Part shown: positions 1-9,126 of the stretch, one piece after another
Position numbering within the stretch: the stretch's first letter is position 1
Layout of the letters: every line of letters begins with the position of its first letter
Source: RYN-230 sp963720645
Lineage (GTDB): Bacteria > Actinomycetota > Actinomycetes > Streptosporangiales > Streptosporangiaceae
Assembly: GCA_963720645.1 (NCBI GenBank)
Contig: CAVRFX010000019.1
Span: 624,879-688,878, forward strand
Reading direction: 5' to 3'
Length of the DNA: 64,000 nt
Translations under genes and position numbers: made by a program
The notes under the pieces: model-generated
Told to the model about the DNA's origin: nothing
Database searches by the model: none
Seen by the model: the letters and a program-made list of their open reading frames with translations, nothing else

Positions 1-274
1 CCAGCTGGGCGGCCACGGCGTAGGCCACGGCGCTCTCGTAGCCCTTGCCGTTCGCGGGGTTGTTACCGGAGAACCAGGGCGGGTAGGCCGGCTTGTCGGT
101 GGCCACGGTGAGCACACCCTTGGTGTACAGATACTTCTGGATCGAGGCGTTGGTACAGCTGGTCGTGGTAGCGCTGGTACCGCTGCCGGACCCGCTGCCG
201 CTGGTGGTGCTGCCGCACGCGACGAGGCTGGTCGCCAGGGCAGCCCCCACCGCGGTGATCATCATCCGCCGCAT
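1..274 (-). CDS. Solute-binding lipoprotein of an ABC transporter, N-terminal part
   Basis: The gene enters from the left edge, so only about the first 91 residues are visible, reading leftward from an ATG at 274. It begins with a basic stretch and hydrophobic segment ending in a lipobox (LVAC), then a Gly/Ser/Thr-rich linker, which is a lipoprotein signal. The mature part contains KGVLTVATDKPAYPPWF, the usual first strand of family 3 (amino-acid type) periplasmic binding proteins. It would be anchored outside the membrane and deliver substrate to a permease. The ligand cannot be told. It is divergent from the metallo-hydrolase at 321. Confidence 0.72.
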   Translation of the reverse strand, partial: MRRMMITAVGAALATSLVACGSTTSGSGSGSGTSATTTSCTNASIQKYLYTKGVLTVATDKPAYPPWFSGNNPANGKGYESAVAYAVAAQL

Positions 275-320
275 GTGATCACCTTACTGTGGAGGCGGTC
301 ACGATACGAGGAGGCCCGTG

Positions 321-1132
321 ATGCCCGCGTGGATCTGCCGCACCTGCGCCGTCCAGCAACCCGACACGCCGCAGCCGCCTGGCCAGTGCCCCATCTGCGA
401 CGACGAGCGCCAGTACGTCGGCTGGGCTGGCCAGCAGTGGACCACCATGGCCGAGATCGCCCGGGACCACGCGGTGGAGGTGCGGGAGGAGGAACCGGGC
501 CTGACCGGCATCGGGGTGCAGTCGGCCGTCGGGATCGGCCAGCGGGCCCTGCTGGTCCGCACCCCGGACGGCAACGTCCTGTGGGACTGCGTCCCGCTGC
601 TGGACGAGGCGGCCCGGGCCCGGATCACCGAGCTGGGCGGCATCGACGCGATCTGCATGTCGCACCCGCACTTCTACGCGGCGCACGTGGATTTCGCGGA
701 CGCCTTCGACGCCCGCGTCCTCATCCCCGGGCCGACCAGCAGTGGATCCAGCGGCCCTCACCGCGCATCGAGCTGTTCGGCGACGACGCCGAGCCGGTGC
801 CCGGCGTCACGGTGGCCCGGATCGGCGGTCACTTCGACGGCGCGGCCGTCCTGCACTGGCCGGCCGGGTCCGGCGGCCGCGGCGTCCTGCTGACCGGGGA
901 CACGATCACGGTGGTCCAGGACCGGGACTGGGTCAGCTTCATGTGGAGCTACCCCAACCTGATCCCGCTGGACGAGGCGACCGTGCTCGAGATCGCGCGC
1001 CGGACAGAGCGTTTCACCTTTGACCGGGTGTACGGCGGCTGGTGGGGACGGGTCGTCGTGGCCGACGGGGCCGCCGCGGTCCGGCGTTCCGCGGACCGTT
1101 ACGTGGCCCGGCTGCACGGGGAGCGGCCCTGA
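321..1132 (+). CDS. Zinc-ribbon metallo-beta-lactamase-fold hydrolase (frame break near 736)
   Basis: An N-terminal zinc ribbon is visible as C6-x2-C9 and C23-x2-C26. A metallo-beta-lactamase fold follows, with SHPH at residues 114-117 in place of the usual HxHxDH site and a later GVLLTGDT strand that supplies a metal Asp. The frame shifts by one base near 736 in a G run. Restoring one G joins ...ARVLIPG to ADQQWIQRPSPRIELF and gives one protein of about 270 residues. The start is ATG 321 behind GAGGAGG. Members of this fold hydrolyse thioesters, esters or phosphoesters; no substrate is evident here. Confidence 0.68.
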
Positions 1133-1195
1133 AGAACGGGGCGCTAAGTCCGGGGGTGACCTGCGCGAACGTCGCCGGGAGGGTATACCGATCAG

Positions 1196-3169
1196 ATGAG
1201 CGCGCTGGGTGACCGCGGGGGCAGGGAGATTGCGGTCGAGGACTGGTATGGCCTGGACATGGCGACTCCCGGCCCGGTGGATGTGGCCGCCGACGATTCA
1301 CCGTTCCCGCCGATCGGCGAGTACGGCTTCCTGTCCGACTGCGAGACCACCGCGCTCATCGCGCCGAGCGGGAACGTGGAATGGCTGTGCCTGCCCCGGA
1401 TGGACTCGCCGAGCGTGTTCGGCTCGATCCTGGACCGCGCGGCCGGCGGTTTCCGGCTCGGCCCGGAGGGCATCACGGTCCCGGCGGCCCGCCGGTACCT
1501 GCCGGGGACCATGGTGCTGGAGACCAGCTGGGCCACCCCGACCGGATGGCTGGTGGTGCGCGACGCGCTGATCATGGGGCCGTGGCACCACGAGAACGAG
1601 CTGTCTCACACGCACCGCCGGACCCCCACCGACTACGACGCGGACCACGTGCTGCTGCGCACCATCCGCTGCGTCACCGGCGAGGTCCAGGTCACGTTCG
1701 AGTGCGAGCCGGTCTTCGACTACGGCCGCTACCAGGGGACCTGGTCCTACACCGAGCGCAGCTACGGGCAGGGGATCTGCCGCCCGGCCCTCGACGCGCC
1801 CGGGGTCCCGCTCACCCTGACCACCGACATGCGGCTGGGGTTCGAGGGCGGCCGGGCCATGGCCAGGACCCGGATGCAGGAGGGCGAGGTCCATTTCTGC
1901 GCCCTGTCCTGGACCGATCATGCCCCCCCGTTCACCTACGCCGAGGCGCGCCAGCGGCTGGTGTGGACCGCCCACCACTGGCAGCACTGGCTGGCCCGGG
2001 GCCGCTTCCCGGACCATCCGTGGAGCCGCTACCTGCAGCGCAGCGCGCTCACCCTGAAGGGCCTCACGTTCGCGCCCAGCGGCGCCATGGTGGCGGCGGC
2101 GACCACGTCACTGCCGGAGGTCCCGCGCGGCGAGCGCAACTGGGACTACCGCTACTGCTGGCTGCGCGACTCCGCCTTCACGCTGTGGAGCCTGTACGCG
2201 CTCGGCTTCGACTGGGAGGCCGACGACTTCTTCTGGTTCCTCGCCGACCTGGCCCAGCGCGACGACGAGGTCCAGGTGGTCTACGGGGTGGACGGCGAAC
2301 GGGATCTGGGTGAGCAGATCCTGGACCATCTCAGCGGGTACGACGGGGCGCGGCCGGTACGGGTGGGCAACGAGGCCTACACCCAGCGCCAGCACGACGT
2401 CTGGGGCACGATGCTGCAGGCCATCCACATCCGGCTGGGCAGCTGGCAGCGGCTGGACGACCGGATGTGGCGGGTGGTGCGCCGCCAGGTGGAGTGCGCG
2501 CTGAAGTACTGGCGCGAACCCGACCTGGGTATCTGGGAGGTCCGGGGCGAGCCGAAGCACTTCACGTTCTCCAAGCTCATGTGCTGGTCCGCGGTGCAGC
2601 GCGGCGCGCAGGCCGCGCTGGCCCGCGGCGAGGCCTCGCTGGCCAAGACCTGGGCCGAGGCGGCCGACGAGATCCGGGACGACATCCTGGCCCACGGGGT
2701 GGACGAGCGCGGGGTGTTCACCCAGCACTACGACACCAAGGCGCTCGATGCCTCGCTCCTGCTGCTGCCCATGACCGGGTTCCTGCCCCGCGAGGACCCG
2801 CGGGTCCGGGCCACGATCCTGGCCATCGCGGACGAGCTGACCGTGGACGGCCTGGTCGTGCGCTACCGGCCGGAGGAGACCGATGACGGCCTGCCCGGGG
2901 ACGAGGGGACGTTCACGATCTGCTCGTTCCTGCTCGTCTCGGCGTTCTGCGAGATCGGCGAGAAGGACCGGGCCCAGCAGCTGTGCGAGCGGCTCCTGTC
3001 GCTGGCCAGCTCGCTCGACCTGTACGCGGAGGAGATCGACCCGCGGACCGGCCGTCATCTGGGCAACTTCCCCCAGGCCTTCACCCACCTGGCCCTGATC
3101 AACGCGGTCATCCACGTGGTCCGGGGCCAGCGCCGGCCGCCGCTGGCCCTGCCGCCGCCGCAGGCCTAG
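1196..3169 (+). CDS. Glycoside hydrolase family 15 protein (glucoamylase/trehalase-like)
   Basis: The gene is intact, with 657 residues, the usual length for bacterial GH15 enzymes. The N-terminal beta-sandwich starts at IGEYGFLSDCETTALI. The (alpha/alpha)6 barrel carries the hallmark RNWDYRYCWLRDS near residue 311, the general-acid region GIWEVRG near 444 and the base-bearing GDEGTF near 567. Actinobacterial relatives hydrolyse alpha,alpha-trehalose or alpha-1,4-glucans, and no signal peptide is seen, so it is probably cytoplasmic. GGGAGG lies about 12 bases before ATG 1196; an in-frame ATG at 1259 is an alternative start. Confidence 0.88.
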   Translation: MSALGDRGGREIAVEDWYGLDMATPGPVDVAADDSPFPPIGEYGFLSDCETTALIAPSGNVEWLCLPRMDSPSVFGSILDRAAGGFRLGPEGITVPAARRYLPGTMVLETSWATPTGWLVVRDALIMGPWHHENELSHTHRRTPTDYDADHVLLRTIRCVTGEVQVTFECEPVFDYGRYQGTWSYTERSYGQGICRPALDAPGVPLTLTTDMRLGFEGGRAMARTRMQEGEVHFCALSWTDHAPPFTYAEARQRLVWTAHHWQHWLARGRFPDHPWSRYLQRSALTLKGLTFAPSGAMVAAATTSLPEVPRGERNWDYRYCWLRDSAFTLWSLYALGFDWEADDFFWFLADLAQRDDEVQVVYGVDGERDLGEQILDHLSGYDGARPVRVGNEAYTQRQHDVWGTMLQAIHIRLGSWQRLDDRMWRVVRRQVECALKYWREPDLGIWEVRGEPKHFTFSKLMCWSAVQRGAQAALARGEASLAKTWAEAADEIRDDILAHGVDERGVFTQHYDTKALDASLLLLPMTGFLPREDPRVRATILAIADELTVDGLVVRYRPEETDDGLPGDEGTFTICSFLLVSAFCEIGEKDRAQQLCERLLSLASSLDLYAEEIDPRTGRHLGNFPQAFTHLALINAVIHVVRGQRRPPLALPPPQA

Positions 3170-3234
3170 CACCCGGGGCTTCCTGCCGGCCGGGCGGCGG
3201 GCCATGATTGTCCCAACGTCGAGGGGAGCGCGCA

Positions 3235-4078
3235 GTGGCCGAGATCATCAGGGCCGGGCTGGTCCAGCAGCAGTGGACGGGTGACAAGGACTCCATGATC
3301 AGGGCCTCGGCCGGCGCGATCGGGCGGGCGGCGTCCGCCGGGGCCCAGGTCGTCTGCCTGCAGGAGCTGTTCTACGGGCCCTATTTCTGCCAGGTGCAGG
3401 ACGCCGACTACTACTCCTACACCGAGGCCATCCCCGGCGGCCCGACCACGGAGCTGATGTGCGAGCTGGCCCGCCAGCACTCGGTGGTGCTGGTGGTGCC
3501 CATGTACGAGGAAGAGCACCCGGGGCTGTACTACAACACCGCGGCCGTGATCGACGCGGACGGCACCTACCTGGGCAAGTACCGCAAAACGCACCTGCCG
3601 CAGGTCAAGGGGTTCTGGGAGAAGTTCTACTTCCGGCCCGGGAACCTGGGCTACCCGGTCTTCGACACCGTGGTCGGCCGGATCGGCGTGTACATCTGCT
3701 ACGACCGGCATTTCCCCGAAGGCTGGCGGGCGCTCGGCCTGGCCGGGGCCCGGATCGTGTTCAACCCCTCGGCCACCAGCCGCGGGCCTGTCGCAGTACC
3801 TGTGGCGGCTGGAGCAGCCCGCGGCCGCCGTGGCCAACGAGTACTTCATCGGCGCGATCAACCGGGTCGGCGTGGAACCCCTGGGCGACAACGAGTTCTA
3901 CGGGCAGACCTACTTCGTCGACCCGCGCGGCCAGCTGGTCGGCGAGGCGGCGTCGGATACCGACGACGAGGTGATCGTCCGCGACCTGAACATGGACCAG
4001 CTGGCCGAGGTGCGGGACCTGTGGCAGTTCTACCGCGACCGCCGCCCCGACCAGTACGGCCCGCTGGTGCAGCCGTGA
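3235..4078 (+). CDS. Carbon-nitrogen hydrolase, N-carbamoyl amidohydrolase type (frame break near 3786)
   Basis: This is a nitrilase-superfamily enzyme with the full Glu-Lys-Cys triad: Glu in CLQELFYGPYF (about residue 43), Lys in KYRKTHLPQ (about 117) and Cys in ICYDRHFPEGW (about 154). The sequence resembles beta-ureidopropionases and N-carbamoyl-amino-acid hydrolases, which release ammonia and CO2 from carbamoyl amino acids. The dihydropyrimidinase next door would supply such a substrate. One extra G near 3786 breaks the frame; removing it gives ATSRGLSQYLWRLEQ and continues to LVQP-stop. The start is GTG 3235, with GAGGGGAG ending seven bases upstream. Confidence 0.8.
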
Positions 4079-4168
4079 ACCGGCTCGCGCCCGGAAAGCT
4101 GGTGCAGCCGTGAACCGGCTTGCGCCCGGAAAGCTGGTGCAGCCGTGAACCGGCTTGCGCCGGGAAAG
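4064..4168 (+). repeat. Three tandem copies of a 35-bp unit across a gene junction
   Basis: Units lie at 4064-4098, 4099-4133 and 4134-4168 and are nearly identical. Each contains the last four codons and stop of the upstream amidohydrolase (LVQP-stop), then CCGGCTTGCGCC. The array therefore lengthens the spacer between the two operon genes by 70 bp without changing either protein. The third copy runs into GGGAAAGGGA, the ribosome-binding site of the next gene. Confidence 0.9.
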
Positions 4169-4179
4169 GGAGTGACGCC

Positions 4180-5583
4180 ATGAGCCTGCTCATCCGGGGC
4201 GGCACCGTGGTGTCCCCCTCGGGTGCCACGCCGGCGGACGTGCTGGTCGAGGGCGGGAAAATCAGTGCGCTGGCCGCCCCGGGCAGCGCCACCTCGGTGG
4301 CCTGGGGCGGGTCGGCGGACCAGGTCATCGACGCCAGCGGGCTCTACGTGCTGCCCGGCGGCATCGACGTGCACACCCACATGGAGATGCCGTTCGGCGG
4401 CACGTTCTCGGTGGACACGTTCGAGACCGGGACCCGGGCCGCGGCCTGGGGCGGCACGACCACGATCGTGGACTTCGCGGTCCAGGCCAAGGGCAGCTCG
4501 CTGCTGGCCACGCTGGACAAGTGGCACGAGAAGGCCGACGGCCACTGCGTGATCGACTACGGCTTCCACATGATCGTCTCCGACGTGAACGACACCACGC
4601 TGAAGGAGATGGAAAGCTGCATCGGGGCGGGCGTGAACAGCTTCAAGATGTTCATGGCCTACCCGGGCGTGTTCTACGCGACCGACGGGGAGATCGTCCG
4701 GGCCATGACCCGGGCGGCCGAGACCGGCGCCGTGATCATGATGCACGCCGAGAACGGCATCGCGATCGACCAGCTGGTGGCGCAGGCGCTGGCCGCGGGC
4801 CGGACCGACCCGGTCCAGCACGGCCTGACCCGGCCGCCGGAGCTCGAGGCGGAGGCCACCCACCGGGCCATCACGCTGGCCGGGGTGACCGGGTCGCCGC
4901 TGTACATCGTGCACCTGTCGGCCGCCCAGGCCCTCCAGGCCGTCGCCGAGGCCCGGGACACCGGCCAGAACGTGTTCGCGGAGACCTGCCCCCAGTACCT
5001 GTACCTGTCCCTGGACGACCTGGCCCGGCCGGATTTCGAGGGGGCCAAGTACGTGGCGTCACCGCCGCTGCGGCCCCGCGAGCACCAGGGCTCGCTGTGG
5101 CGCGGGCTGCGCACCAACGACCTGTCCGTGGTGTCCACCGACCACTGCCCGTTCTGCTTCAAGGACCAGAAGGAGCTGGGCCGCGGCGACTTCTCCAAGA
5201 TCCCCAACGGGATCCCCGGCGTCGAGCACCGGATGGACCTGCTGCACCAGGGGGTGGCAGCGGGGGAGCTGTCGCTGGCCCGCTGGGTCGAGGTGGCCGC
5301 CACCACGCCGGCCCGGATGTTCGGGCTCTACCCGCGCAAGGGCATCATCGCGCCCGGCTCGGACGCGGACATCGTCGTGTACGACCCGCGGGCCACGCAG
5401 GTCCTGTCGGCGGGCACGCACCACATGAACGTGGACTACTCCGCCTACGAGGGCTTCGAGATCACCGGGCAGGTGCAGACCGTGCTGTCCCGCGGCGAGC
5501 TGGTGATCGGCGGCGGCGAGTACCACGGCCGCACCGGCCACGGCCAGTTCCTGCGCCGTGACCTGTCTCAGTACCTGATCTGA
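4180..5583 (+). CDS. hydA: Dihydropyrimidinase / D-hydantoinase
   Basis: This intact 467-residue amidohydrolase opens cyclic ureides such as dihydrouracil or 5-substituted hydantoins to N-carbamoyl amino acids. Metal ligands are all visible: HTH at about residues 65-67, the carbamylated Lys in SFKMFMAYPG (about 156), His in MMHAENG (about 189), His in IVHLSAA (about 245) and Asp in STDHCPF (about 321). The start is ATG 4180 after GGGAAAGGGA. It lies between a carbamoyl amidohydrolase and an LLM oxidoreductase on the same strand, so it is the middle step of a pyrimidine or hydantoin degradation operon. Which ring it prefers cannot be read from the sequence. Confidence 0.9.
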   Translation: MSLLIRGGTVVSPSGATPADVLVEGGKISALAAPGSATSVAWGGSADQVIDASGLYVLPGGIDVHTHMEMPFGGTFSVDTFETGTRAAAWGGTTTIVDFAVQAKGSSLLATLDKWHEKADGHCVIDYGFHMIVSDVNDTTLKEMESCIGAGVNSFKMFMAYPGVFYATDGEIVRAMTRAAETGAVIMMHAENGIAIDQLVAQALAAGRTDPVQHGLTRPPELEAEATHRAITLAGVTGSPLYIVHLSAAQALQAVAEARDTGQNVFAETCPQYLYLSLDDLARPDFEGAKYVASPPLRPREHQGSLWRGLRTNDLSVVSTDHCPFCFKDQKELGRGDFSKIPNGIPGVEHRMDLLHQGVAAGELSLARWVEVAATTPARMFGLYPRKGIIAPGSDADIVVYDPRATQVLSAGTHHMNVDYSAYEGFEITGQVQTVLSRGELVIGGGEYHGRTGHGQFLRRDLSQYLI

Positions 5584-5599
5584 ACTGACGGGGGGACAG

Positions 5600-6596
5600 A
5601 TGGACTTCGGCGTGGTCCTGCAGACCGACCCGCCGTTCCGGGGCGTGGTGAAGACCATGCAGCGGGCGGAGGGTGAGGGCTTCCGGTACGGCTGGACGTT
5701 CGACTCGCACGTGCTGTGGCAGGAGCCGTTCGTCATCTACTCACAGATCCTGGCGGCCACCTCGCAGCTGATGGTCGGCCCGATGGTGACGAACCCGGGC
5801 ACCCGGGACTGGTCGGTGACCGCGTCCTTGTTCGCGACGCTGAACGACATGTTCGGCAACCGGACCGTGTGCGGCATCGGCCGCGGCGACTCGGCCCGCC
5901 GGGTCATCGGCCAGCAGCCGGTCACGCTGGCCACCATGGCCGAGGCGATGCACGTGATCAAGGACCTGGCCGAGGGCCGCGAGGTGATGCTGCACGGCGC
6001 GCCGATCCGCATCCCGTGGGTACGCAACGGGTCGCTGGAGATCTGGATGGCCGCCTACGGCCCCAAGGCGCTGGCCCTGGTCGGCGCGGCAGGCGGACGG
6101 GTTCATCCTGCAGACCGCCGATCCGGACATCGCGCGCTGGACGGTGGGATCGGTGCGGGACGCGGCCCGCGCGGCCGGCCGGGACCCGGACGCCATCACG
6201 ATCTGCGTGGCCGCGCCCGCCTACGTCGGCACCGACCTGGCGCACCAGCGGGACCAGCTGCGCTGGTTCGGCGGGATGGTCGGCAACCACGTCGCCGACC
6301 TGGTCGCCCGCTACGGCGAGGGCGGCGCGGTGCCGCGCGAGCTGACCGACTACATCAAGGGCCGCCAGGGATATGACTACTCCCACCACGGCCGGGCCGG
6401 GAACCCGTCCACGGACTTCGTGCCGGACGCCATCGTGGACCGCTTCTGCCTGCTCGGGCCGGCCGCCGCGCACGCCGACCGGCTGCGCGAGCTGGCCGGG
6501 ATGGGCGTGGACCAGTTCGCCGTGTACCTGATGCACGACCAGCCCGCCGAGACGCTCGCCGCGTACGGCCGGGAGATTATCCCCGCCTTTTCCTGA
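5600..6596 (+). CDS. LLM-class flavin/F420-dependent oxidoreductase (frame break near 6085)
   Basis: This is a luciferase-like TIM-barrel oxidoreductase beginning MDFGVVLQTDPPF behind GGGGGA. It resembles the TIGR03842-type F420-dependent group commonly found beside dihydropyrimidinase genes, so it may reduce or oxidise the cyclic ureide or a related intermediate. One extra G near 6085 breaks the frame. Correcting it gives ALVGRQADGFILQTADPD, a normal family sequence, and the protein then reads to EIIPAFS. It starts 16 bases after the hydantoinase and is surely cotranscribed. Confidence 0.8.
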
Positions 6597-6744
6597 CCGC
6601 TGCGGGCAGCGGGAGAACCCTGAAATGGGGGCGTCTGGCGAGACATTTTATTGCTCAAACGGTTTTTTCCCTGTGATCCTTTTCATAGGGCCCGGTGCCG
6701 CGTTCCGGCCACGCCCCGGGCGATCTCGGGCATTCTGGGACCTC

Positions 6745-6909
6745 GCAAGCACCCTGTGTCCGCGATGAACGCCGCCTTCTGAGCGGCCTGGCGCCCTGCC
6801 CCCGCGCCGCATCCGGCGCCGCTGGCCCCGCCCCCGCACCCCCTGGGTGGCCGGCCTGTGCCCTGGGTGGAATCCCCCTGGCGCGAACGCGCCCGACCGA
6901 AGGTTCACG
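6745..6909 (+). promoter_or_regulatory. Candidate structured 5' leader, copy A
   Basis: This 165-nt leader precedes the first transglycosylase-like gene and is homologous to the 161-nt leader at 8005 before its paralogue. Shared blocks in the same order are GCAAGCACCCTG, GGCGCCCTG-CCCCGCG, GCCGCTG-CCC, CTGTGCCC/ATGTGCCC and GACCGAAGGT, the last holding the ribosome-binding site. Actinobacterial cell-wall hydrolase genes often carry c-di-AMP (ydaO) riboswitches at this position, but I do not see that consensus here. Confidence 0.4.
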
Positions 6910-7695
6910 TTGTCCCTCAGCCGACGGGCTCCTCACCACCGCAAGACCCTCAACCGCAAGGCCCTCAACCGCAAGGCCCTCAACCGCAAGGCCCCGTACC
7001 GCAAGACCCCCAGGATCACCCTCATCGCCGCGGGCTCGGCCCTGGCCCTGGCGGGCATCGCCGCGGGCACCGTGGCGGCCTGGCCGGGCGATTTCCCGGC
7101 CGCGTCGGCCAGCGTCGCCGACGCCTCCTTCGCCGGGTCAGCCGCGCAGGCCGGCGCCCTGACCGGCGCGGCGGCCCGGGACAACGGGCTGGCCAGGTCC
7201 GCGCAGCAGCTCAAGGCCAGCGAGGCGGCGGCCCGGCAGGCCGCCGTGCGCCAGGCCATCGCCCGGCAGCAGGCCCGCAAAGCCGCGCTGGCCAGGAAGG
7301 CGGCCCAGGCCCGGGCCGCGGCCCGGACGGCTGCCGCCCGCGCGGCGGCCCGCGCGGCGGCCCCGGCGCCGGCGGCCCGGCCGGCCGCTCCTTCCGGCTC
7401 ACCGCAGCAGATCGCGCAGGGCATGCTCGGGTCCTACGGCTGGTCCGCGTCCCAGTTCAGCTGCCTGCAGCCGCTGTGGAACGCGGAGAGCGGGTGGAAC
7501 GTCTCGGCCAGCAACACGTCGTCCGGCGCCTACGGCATCCCGCAGGCCCTGCCGGGCAGCAAGATGGCGAGCGCCGGCGCGGACTGGCAGACGAACGCGG
7601 CCACCCAGATCCGCTGGGGCCTGGGGTACATCCGGTCGGTGTACGGCTCGCCGTGCGGCGCCTGGTCCCACGAGCAGGCCTACGGCTGGTACTAG
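6910..7695 (+). CDS. Secreted transglycosylase/lysozyme-fold protein
   Basis: The start is taken as TTG 6910 because GAAGG lies six bases before it and the paralogue at 8166 has the same arrangement. The N-terminus is very basic, with LNRKA repeated in tandem, followed by a hydrophobic signal segment. A long Ala/Arg/Gln-rich helical linker leads to a C-terminal domain of about 90 residues (SPQQIAQGMLGSYGW to QAYGWY). Glu in NAESGWN is the probable catalytic residue of this lysozyme-like fold. It should act on peptidoglycan outside the cell. The substrate bond is inferred from the family only. Confidence 0.75.
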   Translation: MSLSRRAPHHRKTLNRKALNRKALNRKAPYRKTPRITLIAAGSALALAGIAAGTVAAWPGDFPAASASVADASFAGSAAQAGALTGAAARDNGLARSAQQLKASEAAARQAAVRQAIARQQARKAALARKAAQARAAARTAAARAAARAAAPAPAARPAAPSGSPQQIAQGMLGSYGWSASQFSCLQPLWNAESGWNVSASNTSSGAYGIPQALPGSKMASAGADWQTNAATQIRWGLGYIRSVYGSPCGAWSHEQAYGWY

Positions 7696-7799
7696 CCAGC
7701 CGCCGGCCACGACGGCGGGCTGACCGGGGATCCCGGCGTGTCCCGCCAGGCGGCCGTGGTGGTCCCCGTCACCCCCCGGGACCGCCACGGCCCGCCCAT

Positions 7800-7884
7800 G
7801 TGACGACCGCGGCCCGCCCGCGTGACGACCGCGGCCCGCCCGCGTGACGACCGCGGCCCGCCCGCGTGACGACCGCGGCCCGCA
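7800..7884 (+). repeat. 22-bp tandem repeat, about 3.9 copies
   Basis: The unit GTGACGACCGCGGCCCGCCC plus GC repeats at 7800, 7822, 7844 and 7866, the last copy incomplete. Each contains the palindrome CCGCGG. The array fills part of the gap between the two transglycosylase-like genes, and nothing coding fits it. Confidence 0.88.
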
Positions 7885-8004
7885 TCGCGGGAGCGCCACG
7901 GCCGCCGCGTGTGACCACGAGAGCGCCCTGTGTGACCTATTTCATACTGTCTTTATTTCCGGTTTTGGTCATGTTCGCGGCAAGTATCCGGCATGGTTAG
8001 GGGC

Positions 8005-8165
8005 GCAAGCACCCTGCGTGTGAGATGGCCGCCCCCGAGGCCGCCCGGCGCCCTGTCCCCGCGTCACGTCCGCACGCCGCTGCCCCTCCCCGCAATTTCC
8101 GCTGGTAGCTGGCATGTGCCCGGGTGACAGCCGTGCGCGTGTTCCGCGCCGACCGAAGGTACCCC
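8005..8165 (+). promoter_or_regulatory. Candidate structured 5' leader, copy B
   Basis: This leader is homologous to the one at 6745-6909, with near-equal length and the same ordered blocks (GCAAGCACCCTG at 8005, GGCGCCCTGTCCCCGCG, ATGTGCCC, GACCGAAGG before the start). The leader and the gene appear to have been duplicated together. Conservation of non-coding blocks between the copies suggests an RNA structure or shared regulator sites. Confidence 0.4.
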
Positions 8166-8677
8166 TTGTCCTCGATCAGGGCTCTTCGCACGTATCCGAA
8201 ACTCCTCCTGAGCATGACCGCGGCCGGCAGTGCCGTCACCGCGGCGGTCATCACCCTCAGCGCCGCCCCCGCCGCCCCGGCGGCGACCGCCCAGGCCAGC
8301 GCCGGCCCGGCGGCCGCCGCGGCCCCGGCCACCTTCCGGCCCATCGCCACCCTGACCTCGGCCGCCATCTCGCAGCGCCAGGCCAACTACCGCACCGCCC
8401 ACCGGATGATGCCCCGCTTCGGCTGGGGCAAGCGGCAGTGGACGCCGCTGTGGAAGCTGTGGAACCGGGAAAGCGGCTGGAACAAGTACGCCGAGAACCC
8501 GTACTCCGGCGCATACGGCATCCCGCAGGCCGTGCCGGGCAGCAAGATGGCCAGCGCGGCAACCACTGGCGCACCAACGCCACCACCCAGATCCGCTGGG
8601 GGCTGCGCTACATCAAGGGCCGCTACGGGCGCCCGCGCGTCGCGTGGGACCACGAGCTGGCCTACGGCTGGTACTGA
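8166..8677 (+). CDS. Secreted transglycosylase/lysozyme-fold protein, paralogue (frame break near 8558)
   Basis: This is a shorter paralogue of the protein at 6910, starting at TTG 8166 after GAAGG. It has a signal segment (LLLSMTAAGSAVTAAVI), an Ala-rich linker and the same C-terminal domain: RFGWGKRQW, Glu in NRESGWN, SGAYGIPQAVPGSKMAS and the terminal LAYGWY. One G is missing near 8558. Restoring it gives MASAGNHWRTNATTQIRWG and reads to the stop at 8677. It probably cuts or remodels peptidoglycan outside the cell. Confidence 0.72.
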
Positions 8678-8875
8678 GCCGCCGGTTCACGCCCGCATCG
8701 GCCATCGCTGGCGCGGCCGCCAGCCAGGCCTCGTGCCGGAATCGACGTGGGCGCTCGAGGCTTGATGCCCTGGCGGACCACTGCGGCCGCAGGTCCGACC
8801 AGCCTGCCACGCGGTCGCGGGTCCAGGAGCGCAACGAGTCACGCGCCCAGGCCGGATCGGCGGTCTCAACGTCGG

Positions 8876-9126
8876 ACTCGCTGACCAGCACCCAGCGGAA
8901 CCCGCGGGGCTCCGCGCTGGTGGCCGCGGGACTCAGCGGGGACCTGGCCTACACGGTCGGCTTCGAGCGCTCCTGGCTGTCCATCGACGGGGGGCCCGTC
9001 GCAGAGAACGTGCTCCGCGTGACCCACGTGTTCCGCCGGGAGAACGGCGAATGGAAGATCGTGCACCGCCACGGTGACTTCGTTCCCCCGGACCAGAGCC
9101 CCCCGCCGCCGTCCCGGCGCGGTTAG
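8876..9126 (+). pseudogene. 3' remnant of an NTF2/SnoaL-like (DUF4440-type) protein
   Basis: Only the C-terminal part of a small alpha+beta-barrel protein is recognisable: GDLAYTVGFERSW, LRVTHVFRRENGEWKIVHRH and DFVPP. Upstream codons in the same frame (8700-8880) have no family resemblance and no good start, so the N-terminal helices are missing. It overlaps the end of the opposing NmrA-like gene by four bases. Confidence 0.55.

Noticed and set aside
1183..1190. GGTATACC before the GH15 gene as a third GntR operator
   Set aside because: The flanks are G and G rather than T and A, the longer ATTTGG context is missing, and the site is too close to the start codon.
6745..8165. Calling the leaders c-di-AMP (ydaO) riboswitches outright
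   Set aside because: The location fits, but the conserved core of that riboswitch could not be matched by eye.
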